Below are positions 54,625-62,477 of a stretch of DNA of 64,000 nucleotides, piece by piece (positions within the stretch are counted from its first letter, which is position 1; every line of letters starts with the position of its first letter). The DNA lies in the NCBI RefSeq assembly GCF_005860805.1, contig NZ_VCEJ01000002.1, positions 124,001 through 188,000 on the forward strand. Direction: 5' to 3'. A model generated the notes under the pieces. The model made no database searches. It was given only the letters and a program-made list of their open reading frames with translations, and was not told the origin of the DNA. The translations under genes and the position numbers were made by a program. The stretch comes from Dyadobacter luticola (GTDB lineage: Bacteria > Bacteroidota > Bacteroidia > Cytophagales > Spirosomataceae).

Positions 54625-54939
54625 ATGATAGCGTTGGAAAACCTCATTTATGCATTAGAAATGTTGACTCATGTGGATGTTCCTGAGGAAGGCCATCCGA
54701 AGATAAAAGTAGTCATTCAGTCAGTGCGAAACCTTGTTGAAAACTTAAACAAACTTGCTCCAGACCTGAAAAAGTGCATGTCGGAGGATGAATTCGAAGA
54801 CTTTAAATATCTGGTAGATGACGTTGTAGAAGCTGCAGACGATGTCGAGCACATATTTTTCGAATTACGTCTTAATAAAGATTTTATGGCTGCGTTTGAA
54901 CGACTGTCTAACACGCTTGAAGCACGTAAATTTTCGTGA
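54625..54939 (+). CDS. Small acidic helical protein of unknown function
   Basis: 104 residues from ATG 54625 (TTG 54601 would add eight residues and is less likely). Mostly helical and acidic: MIALENLIYALEMLTHVDVP, then NLVENLNKLAPDLKKCMSED and a Glu/Asp-rich stretch. No signal peptide, no family recognised. It lies at the left end of a lower-GC stretch of small genes and is convergent with the XRE regulator (two bases between the stop codons). Confidence 0.55.
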   Translation: MIALENLIYALEMLTHVDVPEEGHPKIKVVIQSVRNLVENLNKLAPDLKKCMSEDEFEDFKYLVDDVVEAADDVEHIFFELRLNKDFMAAFERLSNTLEARKFS

Positions 54940-54941
54940 GA

Positions 54942-55271
54942 TTACTTCCCCCGCCGCTCTTCCGCCAGCTGTTTATAAACATCCCCCAGCTCATTCCGTA
55001 ACTCCTGAATGAGCTGGTCTCTTTTTTCAACTTCACTTTTTGGGACTAGGTCTTTCATGTACATGACTTCGTCTTCGGTTCCTTCATAGCCGAAAATCCA
55101 ATTTGGGTATAGGTCAAATTCTTTGATCAAAGTGCCTAATGCCTCAGGAGTTATGGTCTGCTCGCCAGAAATAACTTTACTCATTTTTGATTGAGATAAC
55201 TTCAACAATTCCGCAGCTTGTTTTTGATTCAAATTTTTCGTCCTCAAAACAGCTTTTATACGATCGGTCAT
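54942..55271 (-). CDS. XRE-family transcriptional regulator
   Basis: 109 residues. HTH_3 domain at about 5-60: AVLRTKNLNQKQAAELLKLS, QSKMSKVISGEQTITPEALG, with the usual Q-x-x-x-A-x-x-L and S-x-x-x-I-x-x-G positions. A C-terminal coiled coil (EVEKRDQLIQELRNELGDVY) probably dimerises it. Such XRE proteins often control mobile or accessory genes. An 8-bp inverted repeat at 55295-55316 sits just upstream of its start and is a candidate autoregulatory site. Confidence 0.85.
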   Translation of the reverse strand: MTDRIKAVLRTKNLNQKQAAELLKLSQSKMSKVISGEQTITPEALGTLIKEFDLYPNWIFGYEGTEDEVMYMKDLVPKSEVEKRDQLIQELRNELGDVYKQLAEERRGK

Positions 55272-55294
55272 TGATTCTGCTAAATATTATTCTG

Positions 55295-55316
55295 AAATGA
55301 AAAAATTATTTCATTT
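55295..55316. promoter_or_regulatory. Inverted repeat upstream of XRE gene, candidate operator
   Basis: AAATGAAA-AAATTA-TTTCATTT: two perfect 8-bp arms with a six-base centre, 24 bases upstream of the XRE start codon. The size suits a dimeric XRE repressor. Inference from position and symmetry only; the region is AT-rich, so chance is not excluded. Confidence 0.35.
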
Positions 55317-55436
55317 TGGTATAAAAATTCCCAAATGGAAATTATATTGGAAGCTTTTGTTGAATGGTAGTAAAAGTAACAAAACTACTGTCATCAATGC
55401 TTTGCGATCGTTTAACCAATCCAAATCAATAATACT

Positions 55437-55724
55437 ATGAACTTTAAAATCATCAATCTCCCGGAAAGTCAAACCGACGTATGCCTACATCGTGATTGCG
55501 GTGAAGATGGAAAAGAAATTGTCAGAATTTCAGCATTTGTAATCAATTCAGCCGGAGTTGAGCTGATGGTCGAACGGGTGGCTGAGTTTAGGGACGTCGG
55601 CTCAGCGAAATTTTTTGTGGATGATTATTCGGAGCGGTCTGCAAAAGGGTTTTTAAAGTTATGTGTGGAGGAGGAAGGGATTCGGGTTGGTCACTTCGCC
55701 GCGGACCTAGCTGGGGTTGGCTGA
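55437..55724 (+). CDS. Small protein of unknown function
   Basis: 95 residues, no signal peptide. NFKIINLPESQTDVCLHRDC leads into strand-rich sequence (VRISAFVINSAGVELMVERV) and a helical end (SERSAKGFLKLCVEEEG). I do not recognise it. Its last 34 bases overlap the 3' end of the convergent gene at 55691-56044, so at least one of the two stop positions might be wrong, but both have gene-like composition. Confidence 0.5.
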   Translation: MNFKIINLPESQTDVCLHRDCGEDGKEIVRISAFVINSAGVELMVERVAEFRDVGSAKFFVDDYSERSAKGFLKLCVEEEGIRVGHFAADLAGVG

Positions 55725-56044
55725 AAAATTCCAGGCGCGGCAGATCTTTTTGAAGTTTTTATCTTTTTAATGCGTTTCGTGCTGTCATAAATCGGATTTT
55801 CAACTTTTATGTAAGGATCTTCGCTTAGGAAGAGAATGCCCTGATAAGGGAACTTGGAGACGAATTGCTTTGTGGCAAATGCCTCGTCGAGTACATATTG
55901 GTCATCTTCGAAACATTCCTTCGGGGTAACCTCAATCACATGCTGATTTGCCCATTCATGGAAGCCATATACAAATGACATATTGCTGTGCTTGGCCGCC
56001 AGGGCGTCAAGGAGTTTGATAACTAATCTGTTTTCCTTTTTCAT
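55691..56044 (-). CDS. Small protein of unknown function
   Basis: 117 residues. Residues 1-85 look like a compact alpha/beta domain (RLVIKLLDALAAKHSNMSFV, YGFHEWANQHVIEVTPKECF); the C-terminal 35 residues are basic (RIKKIKTSKRSAAPG). No signal or membrane helix. Family unknown. It sits in the low-GC accessory stretch between the XRE regulator and the tandem repeat. Its 3' end overlaps the convergent gene by 34 bases. Confidence 0.5.
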   Translation of the reverse strand: MKKENRLVIKLLDALAAKHSNMSFVYGFHEWANQHVIEVTPKECFEDDQYVLDEAFATKQFVSKFPYQGILFLSEDPYIKVENPIYDSTKRIKKIKTSKRSAAPGIFQPTPARSAAK

Positions 56045-56175
56045 ATTTATTTAGTGAAAGTAATTTCTTATAAAATCAATAAGCTCCGAAGATTTAAGAC
56101 TCTCCTCATGCCGTTTAAATAAGTATTAGTCATTCGGGAGAATTCAAATGGCAATTTGTTTTCGATGAAGTACAC

Positions 56176-56208
56176 ACTTTTCGATTATGGACTTTGCAAT
56201 CGAAAAGT
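56176..56208. repeat. 11-bp perfect inverted repeat
   Basis: ACTTTTCGATT and AATCGAAAAGT flank an 11-base loop. It is too far from any gene start (over 500 bases upstream of the sigma gene, 130 bases after 56044) to name a function. It has no T tract on either strand to make a typical terminator. It could be a small RNA structure or a site for a DNA-binding protein. Confidence 0.5.
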
Positions 56209-56357
56209 ATTGATTCAGTTGATTTACTTACGCAAAAGTGCTACGAGATATTTGGAATTATCCTCCGGCAGGAATGGGATATTTAAAGGTAAAGATGAAG
56301 TAAGCAAGGTGCGGAATGGTTAGGTTAGTTTCGCTAGGATAAAATATAATTAATGTT

Positions 56358-56673
56358 GTCATGCTGAGCGGAGTCGAAGCACGTCTCTGGCTGGGCACTT
56401 TGCAAAAGGCATTGTGCTTAACCAGTAGCGTGCTTCGACCGCCCGGCGGCCCGGTCCGCTCAGCATGACAATGAGCATTGTGCTTAACCAGTAGCGTGCT
56501 TCGACCGCCCGGCGGCCCGGTCCGCTCAGCATGACAAAGAGCATTGTGCTTAACCAGAAACGTGCTTCGACCGCCCGGCGGCCCGGTCCGCTCAGCATGA
56601 CAATGAACATTGTGCTTAATCAGAAACGTGCTTCGACCGCCCGGCGGCCCGGTCCGCTCAGCATGACTAATCA
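56358..56673. repeat. Array of four 66-bp direct repeats plus an inverted partial copy
   Basis: Units start at 56410, 56476, 56542 and 56608 with an exact 66-base period. A 41-base core in each unit is identical; the other 25 bases carry a few substitutions that group copies 1-2 against 3-4. At 56358-56383 a 26-base inverted copy matches the reverse complement of the core with exactly 15 bases (a GC-rich block) missing from its middle. The core without that block resembles the widespread GTCATGCTGAGC-type repeated palindromic element seen in many Bacteroidota (from memory). The array ends 75 bases before the sigma gene. Confidence 0.85.
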
Positions 56674-56741
56674 AAACATTTGGAACAACCACCCTTTTAT
56701 TAGTAATTTGCATAGAATAAATGGTAAAATAAGCCTACTAG

Positions 56742-57341
56742 ATGAGGGAGTTTTTGGATGAGAGGGTGTTGATGGATCGCTGTGCCGGTGGGGATAGGGA
56801 GGCTTATACGGCTTTGTACAAGTCGTACCTGACGGGTTTGCTCAGATACATTTTCCTTTTTACGAAATCGCAGGACCTGAGCGAAGAGATTGTGCAAGAG
56901 GCATTTGTGAAAATCTGGGACCACCGCGAAAGCCTCCGAGAAGTGCAGCTTTTTGAACCTTACCTTTTCAAAACTGCGAAAAATCTCCTGCTTGATTATT
57001 TTAGAAAAGAAAAAACGCAGCTGAAATATCATTCCCTGTCGTCGCCTGCAACAGAGGAGAGTGAGGAATATGCTGATAGCGAGCTCATTTACGGCCAATG
57101 TTACCAGCTTGCCCTCGACGCCATCGACCGGCTTCCGGAAAAAAGGAAGCAGATTTTTGAAATGAAAACCAGGGAAGAATTTTCGCTGGACGAGATCGCT
57201 GAAAAGCTGGGAATTTCTAAATCTGTTGTCAAAAAACAGCTCTATGCTGCCAACAATTTTGTGCGTGACTACCTGCGCAAACATGGAGAAATCACAGCTA
57301 ATGTGGTGATATTCATGTATTTCTTCCTTCCTGTTCAATAA
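56742..57341 (+). CDS. FecI-like ECF sigma factor
   Basis: 199 residues. Region 2 at about 10-80 (REAYTALYKSYLTGLLRYIF, SEEIVQEAFVKIWDHRESL) and region 4 at about 120-185 (LDAIDRLPEKRKQIFEMKTR, FSLDEIAEKLGISKSVVKK). This is the Bacteroidota FecI-like subgroup that works with FecR and an STN-type SusC. FecR follows 70 bases later, then the SusC with an STN domain, so the three form one surface-signalling relay. Confidence 0.92.
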   Translation: MREFLDERVLMDRCAGGDREAYTALYKSYLTGLLRYIFLFTKSQDLSEEIVQEAFVKIWDHRESLREVQLFEPYLFKTAKNLLLDYFRKEKTQLKYHSLSSPATEESEEYADSELIYGQCYQLALDAIDRLPEKRKQIFEMKTREEFSLDEIAEKLGISKSVVKKQLYAANNFVRDYLRKHGEITANVVIFMYFFLPVQ

Positions 57342-57411
57342 GTCCAAAAAAAAGTAAAAATAATTTTAAAGTCGAGGGGTTCTTTTTCGATGCACGTACG
57401 TCTTTCGGCAT

Positions 57412-58671
57412 ATGGAAGAAAACGACTACCAGGCATTTTTTGAAAAGTACCTTCAAAACCGGCATTCTGCGGAAGAGCACGCGCTTTTCTTGCGCTGGTT
57501 TAATACGCTTTCGCCACAGGAAGCCGAGCGGTTGATGGAGCAGTACGCCGAGATGGCGCCGCTGTGGTCGGTGCTGGAAACGCAGAACCAGAATGATGCT
57601 TTGATCCGCAAAATCGAAGCCCGACTGGATCAGGCCAGCCAGCCCAATGTGGCTGAAACGCCGGTTTTAAGCCTTTGGTCATATCTCAGAAGATTTACAG
57701 CCGCGGCAGTTTTCGTACTGATCGGGCTGGGCGGATATTATCTCTTCATCAACAAACTTCAAAAACCTGTTTCCGAGCAGCAGGCACCCGCCAAACTTGC
57801 CGGTGCTCCCGGTGGGAACAAGGCGCTGCTCACCCTGGGCGACGGGTCCAGCATTAACCTTAATGATGCCGGCGCCGGACAAATTGCCAGCCAGTCGGAT
57901 ATTCAGATTTACAAAGTGAAAGATGGGCAGCTGGTTTATTCCAAAGCATTAAAGGCAAAAGAAGCGAAAAGCGGTGCCGCCAGCTTCAACCAGATCAGTA
58001 CGCCGAAGGCAGGACAGTACCAGGTGAATCTTTCCGACGGAACAAAAGTCTGGCTCAATTCTCTTTCCTCGATCCGCTTTCCCGCCACATTCGATGGCGA
58101 CGCGCGCAGGGTTGAAATCACTGGTGAAGTGTATTTTGAAGTGGCGCCTTATAAAGTCAAAGGGCGGAAAATTCCTTTCATGGTCGCCAGCAATAATCAG
58201 GTCATCGAGGTACTGGGGACGCATTTCAATGTGAATACTTACAAAGACGAAGGCGCCGTGAAAACGACATTGCTGGAAGGCAGCGTGAAAGTATATGCGC
58301 TGCATGCGGATTCGCGGCCGGGCAAAAATCAGGACGTTGTGCGGCTTTTTCCTGGCGAGCAGGCCATTTTAAAAGAAAATGCTTCGCACAGCACCGCTTT
58401 GAAAGTAGAAAAAGCAGATACCGAAAGTGCAATCGCCTGGCAGAAAGGTTATTTCAAATTCAGGGATACGAACATTCAGGAAGTGATGCGGCAACTTTCC
58501 CGCTGGTACGACCTGGAAGTGGTTTACAAAGGACCGCTGCCGCAGGACCAGTTTACCGGATATGTTTCCAAAAAAGTGGCGGTATCGAATGTGCTGAACA
58601 TTCTGGAAGAGGGTGGGGGCGTGAAGTTCAATGTGAAGGATAACCGCGTGGAAGTAGTGGCGGCCGAGTAG
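57412..58671 (+). CDS. FecR-family anti-sigma/signal transducer
   Basis: 419 residues. Cytoplasmic N-terminal domain (QAFFEKYLQNRHSAEEHALF, residues 5-80), TM helix at about 92-109 (FTAAAVFVLIGLGGYYLFI), periplasmic FecR domain at about 195-300 (YQVNLSDGTKVWLNSLSSIR, GEVYFEVAPYK, VLGTHFNVNTYKDEGAVKTT) and a C-terminal DUF4974 secretin/TonB-like end (YFKFRDTNIQEVMRQLSRWY, NVLNILEEGGGVKFNVKD). It receives the signal from the STN domain of the next SusC and releases the sigma factor at 56742. Confidence 0.93.
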   Translation: MEENDYQAFFEKYLQNRHSAEEHALFLRWFNTLSPQEAERLMEQYAEMAPLWSVLETQNQNDALIRKIEARLDQASQPNVAETPVLSLWSYLRRFTAAAVFVLIGLGGYYLFINKLQKPVSEQQAPAKLAGAPGGNKALLTLGDGSSINLNDAGAGQIASQSDIQIYKVKDGQLVYSKALKAKEAKSGAASFNQISTPKAGQYQVNLSDGTKVWLNSLSSIRFPATFDGDARRVEITGEVYFEVAPYKVKGRKIPFMVASNNQVIEVLGTHFNVNTYKDEGAVKTTLLEGSVKVYALHADSRPGKNQDVVRLFPGEQAILKENASHSTALKVEKADTESAIAWQKGYFKFRDTNIQEVMRQLSRWYDLEVVYKGPLPQDQFTGYVSKKVAVSNVLNILEEGGGVKFNVKDNRVEVVAAE

Positions 58672-58757
58672 CAGCCGCAGGAGTCATTTTATTTATCTAA
58701 ACCCAACATCGGATATGAACGACAGCTGAGCAAAACTCGCTGGTTGACCAAAAAAAA

Positions 58758-58781
58758 CACTTCGGACGGCAATCCGAAGTG
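58758..58781 (-). terminator. Hairpin in the susC leader; terminator-like on the minus strand
   Basis: CACTTCGGA-CGGCAA-TCCGAAGTG is a perfect 9-bp stem. On the plus strand it is preceded by eight A residues (58750-58757); read on the minus strand this is a stem followed by T8, a classic intrinsic terminator. No protein gene ends there on the minus strand. An antisense RNA to the susC leader could end here. Hairpin certain, role inferred. Confidence 0.5.
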
Positions 58782-58788
58782 AATGATG

Positions 58789-58819
58789 TACACTGAAATC
58801 TTTGGCCGGACTCAGTGTA
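58789..58819. promoter_or_regulatory. Second stem in the susC leader
   Basis: TACACTGA (58789-58796) pairs with TCAGTGTA (58812-58819) over a 15-base loop. It follows the 58758 hairpin by seven bases, so the 222-base gap between fecR and susC can fold into two neighbouring stems in RNA. It may be a leader structure or part of an antisense RNA. No known riboswitch family recognised. Confidence 0.4.
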
Positions 58820-58893
58820 ACAAAATTCAGGTTAACGCAGCCAGAAAATTTTGAGAGATCCAGGACATCATTAAACCCAAACATTGTAAAAGT

Positions 58894-61800
58894 ATGAAAT
58901 ATGCTTTACTAATTCAATGCGGCTGTACCCGGCGCATTCCGGATTACCCGTATACCCAAATCGCAAGGATCATGAAGCTTACGGCCTTACTCTTTTTCGT
59001 GGTTTTTATGCAGGTCAGCGCCGGCGTATACTCTCAGACCGTGAGGCTGAACGAGCGCAATAGCGGACTTGAAAAAATCTTTACGGAAATCAGGAAGCAG
59101 ACGGGCTATAATTTTTTGTATAACAACCGCTTGTTGAAAAAAACAGCCCCGGTGAACATTAAAGTAAACGGGGAAGAACTGAAATCGGTGCTCGACCAGG
59201 TTTTCGAAAACCAGCCGCTGAGCTACTCGATCATTGATAAAACCATTGTGGTTAAGAAAAGGAAAACCAGTGCAGAACAAACTGACGTGCCTTTGATGCG
59301 GCAGGAAACATTGCCGGAGCCGACATTTGGCAAAAATGACCTCGGCGCGCCTGACTTACTGGCAAATAAAGTGACTTCCTACCAGCTCCCGGTGATCGAC
59401 ATTACGGGTAAAGTGACGGACGATAAAGGCGAGCCGCTGCCGGGCGTGAGCATTGTGATTAAAGGACTTTCACAAGGAACAACTTCTGCGTCAGATGGTA
59501 AGTTTTCGCTCGCGGTGCCGGGAAACAGCTCGGTGTTGATCTTTTCTTTTGTTGGTTATATTTCAAAAGAAGTGGTGGTGGGCACGCAAAGCGTCATCAA
59601 TGTGACACTGGCGGTGGATACCAAGGCTTTGGAGGAAGTGGTGGTAGTCGGTTATGGTGAAATGAAACGCGCCGACCTGACCACGGCGCAGACTTCGGTT
59701 TCGGCAAAAGACATTAGCAAAACGGTGAATACGACGATCGAGCAGGCGATCCAGGGACGGGCTGCGGGGGTGTATGTGACGCAAAATTCGGGTCAGCCGG
59801 GTGGAGGGATTTCGGTCAACATTCGTGGTGTGAACTCGATCAGCGGCAGTAACGAACCTTTGTATGTGGTGGATGGCGTGCAGATTCCGGGACAATCGGT
59901 TTCCTTCGGGTCGCAGAGTTCTTCTAATCCGCTGGCGGGTCTGAACCCTGCGGATATTGAATCGATCGAAGTTTTGCAGGGACCGTCGGCGACGGCTATT
60001 TATGGTTCCCGCGCTACAAACGGGGTTTTGATCGTCACCACCAAAAGAGGAAAATCGGGCGATACCAAGTTTACTTACGGTTATCAATATAGTTTGCAAA
60101 CGCCGCCGTCACCTCTAAAGGTGATGAATTTGCAGCAATATGCGCAGATGGTGGGCGAATACCACGCGCTGGCCGGTGGAGAAACACCGCAGGAATTTCT
60201 TGATCCGTCTTTACTGGGAGCCGGTACCGACTGGCAGAAGGAATTGTTCAAAAGTGCGCCAATGAACAAGCATCAGCTGAGCCTCAGCGGTGGTAGTGAT
60301 AAAACGACTTACTATTTGTCGGGAGAATATCTGAAACAGGATGGCGTGGCATTGGGCTCCGGTTTTAACAGATATGGTTTCAGGCTTAATTTAGATAATA
60401 AACCCAGAAAATGGGCTACGATCGGGGCGAACCTGAGTTTTAACCAAACCAATGATAACCTTACAACCAGCCAGGAAAACATCATTGCCAGCGCATTACA
60501 GCTCACGCCGCAGGTACCTGTGCGGAATCTCGACGGCTCCTGGGGTGGTGGTGACGAAAATAATGGTGCGAACCAGTTTGCCCCGGTAAACCCGATCGCA
60601 ATTGCCAACCTGACGACGAATAAGCTGGTAAGACGGCAATTTTTGGGCGGATTAAATTTTGGGATTGAAATAATGAAGGGGCTGAATTTGCGGACTTCAT
60701 TTAATACGAATTTGGGCTTTTCAAACTCCACTTACTACATTCCAACCTATGCCATCGGCTGGGCGAGAAACGTAACTGCTTCACTCACAAACGGTACCGG
60801 CGTAAATACCTACTATAACTGGAACCAGCTGCTGGAATACAACAAGCAAATCGGCAAGCACAGCATTAATGTGATGGTGAGCCACGAGGCGCAGGCTTCG
60901 ACCTGGAAAAATGTGGGCGCGACACGTACCGGATTTTTGACCAATGATATTCTTGACCTTGCAGCTGGCGACGCGTTAACTTCCAGTAACTCAGGCGGCA
61001 GCGGCGAGTGGGCGATGGAATCTTACCTGGGAAGGTTGAACTATAACTACGCCGACCGCTACATTGTCATGGCGACGGTCCGCCGCGATGGTTCGGCCAA
61101 CTTTGGTAAGGAAAACAAATGGGGTTTCTTCCCGTCGGTATCGGCGGCTTGGCGTGTTTCGCAGGAGCCGTTTTTCAATATTCCCGCGGTCAGCGAGTTG
61201 AAGCTGCGCTTTGAAACCGGCGTCACCGGTAACCAGGGCAGCGGCGGCATTTATTCCCCGATGGGCACCGGCGCAACCCCGACTTCCACCGGATTTTTAC
61301 CTACCAAGTACAGCAACCCCGGCCTGAAATGGGAGGAAACCAAAACCAATAACTTCGGTATTAATGTCGGCCTGCTCGAAAACAGGATCCAGTTTGAATT
61401 GGATTATTATATCAAAAACACGGATAACCTGCTGATGGAGAAACCGCTGCCCTGGTATATGGGTACAAACGGTACCGGCGCGGTAGGCTCACCTACGGTG
61501 AACATTGGGGCTCTGCAAAACAAAGGTTTCGGGTTTACGATCAATACCGTGAACATCAACCGCGGCGGATTCAAGTGGGAAAGCAGCCTGAACATTTCGA
61601 GTTTCAAGACCAAAATCAAATCGTTTTATTCCGAAAGTGCTTTTGTAGACCGGACTTCGTGGTGGCTGCAGGACTGGACGCAGCGGTCGGAAGTAGGAAA
61701 GGCGCCCTGGCTTTTCAGGGGATATGTAGAGGAAGGGTTGTTCCAAAGCGTAGCGGAAATCGATGGCAGCGCGGTTCCGGTGGATAATAATGGAAACAGG

Positions 61801-62466
61801 CTACCAACGAATGTGAACAACATTTGGGTAGGAGACGTGAAATTCAAGGATATCAATGGTGACGGAAAAATTGACGAAAACGATTTGACCAACATTGGTA
61901 ACCCCTGGCCAAAAATGTTCGCCGGTTTTACCAACACTTTCTCCTACAAAGGTTTTGACCTGAGCCTGCTGTTTACCAGCACCTACGGAAACGACATTTA
62001 CAATTATTTAGGAAAACTCAATACCAACGCCAGCAACATTAACCTGAGCCGCAACCTGCTGGTGCACGCCATGGACTACGCCCGCCCGACGACCAACACG
62101 GCCGGCGAAGTAGTGCTGGAAAACCCGGGTACCGACGTAGCGCGGATCTCCAACGGACCCAACGGAAACTTTAACCGGCACACCGACAAATGGGTGGAAG
62201 ACGGCTCATTTATCCGCTTGAAAAATGTTTCGCTGACCTACAATGTGCCTGCGGCTTTTATGGCAAAACAGAAAGTAATCCGAGGCGCAAGATTGTCCGT
62301 CGGAGCGCAAAATGTGCTGACATTCACCAAGTACACAGGTTTTGATCCGGAGGTAGGCGCTTACGTTTCCAGGGATTCGAGTCCAGCCAACCAGGCGATC
62401 GGCCTCGATTATGGCCGCTACCCGCTGACGCCGGTTTACACTTTCAGTCTTGGTCTGGACTTCTAA
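58894..62466 (+). CDS. SusC/RagA TonB-dependent transporter with N-terminal STN signalling domain
   Basis: 1190 residues from ATG 58894; ATG 58972 starts directly at the signal peptide (KLTALLFFVVFMQVSAGVYS), and both are plausible. STN domain at about 45-120 (IFTEIRKQTGYNFLYNNRLL, LSYSIIDKTIVVKKRK), carboxypeptidase-regulatory domain at about 168-250 (ITGKVTDDKGEPLPGVSIVI), TonB-box/plug region with EEVVVVGYGEMKRADLTTAQ and NEPLYVVDGVQIPG, then the barrel ending TPVYTFSLGLDF. The STN domain contacts FecR (57412) to signal substrate binding. Glycan or other substrate cannot be told from sequence. Confidence 0.95.
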   Translation: MKYALLIQCGCTRRIPDYPYTQIARIMKLTALLFFVVFMQVSAGVYSQTVRLNERNSGLEKIFTEIRKQTGYNFLYNNRLLKKTAPVNIKVNGEELKSVLDQVFENQPLSYSIIDKTIVVKKRKTSAEQTDVPLMRQETLPEPTFGKNDLGAPDLLANKVTSYQLPVIDITGKVTDDKGEPLPGVSIVIKGLSQGTTSASDGKFSLAVPGNSSVLIFSFVGYISKEVVVGTQSVINVTLAVDTKALEEVVVVGYGEMKRADLTTAQTSVSAKDISKTVNTTIEQAIQGRAAGVYVTQNSGQPGGGISVNIRGVNSISGSNEPLYVVDGVQIPGQSVSFGSQSSSNPLAGLNPADIESIEVLQGPSATAIYGSRATNGVLIVTTKRGKSGDTKFTYGYQYSLQTPPSPLKVMNLQQYAQMVGEYHALAGGETPQEFLDPSLLGAGTDWQKELFKSAPMNKHQLSLSGGSDKTTYYLSGEYLKQDGVALGSGFNRYGFRLNLDNKPRKWATIGANLSFNQTNDNLTTSQENIIASALQLTPQVPVRNLDGSWGGGDENNGANQFAPVNPIAIANLTTNKLVRRQFLGGLNFGIEIMKGLNLRTSFNTNLGFSNSTYYIPTYAIGWARNVTASLTNGTGVNTYYNWNQLLEYNKQIGKHSINVMVSHEAQASTWKNVGATRTGFLTNDILDLAAGDALTSSNSGGSGEWAMESYLGRLNYNYADRYIVMATVRRDGSANFGKENKWGFFPSVSAAWRVSQEPFFNIPAVSELKLRFETGVTGNQGSGGIYSPMGTGATPTSTGFLPTKYSNPGLKWEETKTNNFGINVGLLENRIQFELDYYIKNTDNLLMEKPLPWYMGTNGTGAVGSPTVNIGALQNKGFGFTINTVNINRGGFKWESSLNISSFKTKIKSFYSESAFVDRTSWWLQDWTQRSEVGKAPWLFRGYVEEGLFQSVAEIDGSAVPVDNNGNRLPTNVNNIWVGDVKFKDINGDGKIDENDLTNIGNPWPKMFAGFTNTFSYKGFDLSLLFTSTYGNDIYNYLGKLNTNASNINLSRNLLVHAMDYARPTTNTAGEVVLENPGTDVARISNGPNGNFNRHTDKWVEDGSFIRLKNVSLTYNVPAAFMAKQKVIRGARLSVGAQNVLTFTKYTGFDPEVGAYVSRDSSPANQAIGLDYGRYPLTPVYTFSLGLDF

Positions 62467-62477
62467 CATTGACACAG

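Larger units (their letters stand above)
56045..56741. other. Gene-poor region with inverted repeat and tandem repeats
   Basis: Nearly 700 bases without a supported gene between the hypothetical protein and the FecI-like sigma gene. It contains an 11-bp inverted repeat (56176-56208) and a GC-rich array of four 66-bp direct repeats with an inverted partial copy (56358-56673). Open frames crossing the array exist on both strands only because the period is a multiple of three; I do not call them genes. Confidence 0.6.

Noticed and set aside
56358..56673. CRISPR-like reading of the array (41-base repeat, 25-base spacer)
   Set aside because: The supposed spacers are nearly identical to each other and there are no cas genes; it is a tandem repeat.
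56258..56713. Open frame on the minus strand across the 66-bp array, encoding 22-residue repeats with HAERTGPPGGRST
   Set aside because: The period is a multiple of three, so any frame free of stops in one unit stays open. The frame has no start context, no family and shared DNA with an intergenic repeat; open frames also exist on the plus strand over the same array.
58693..58884. Minus-strand 63-codon frame in the susC leader
   Set aside because: It spans two hairpins and has no family or start context; a non-coding antisense RNA is the more economical idea.
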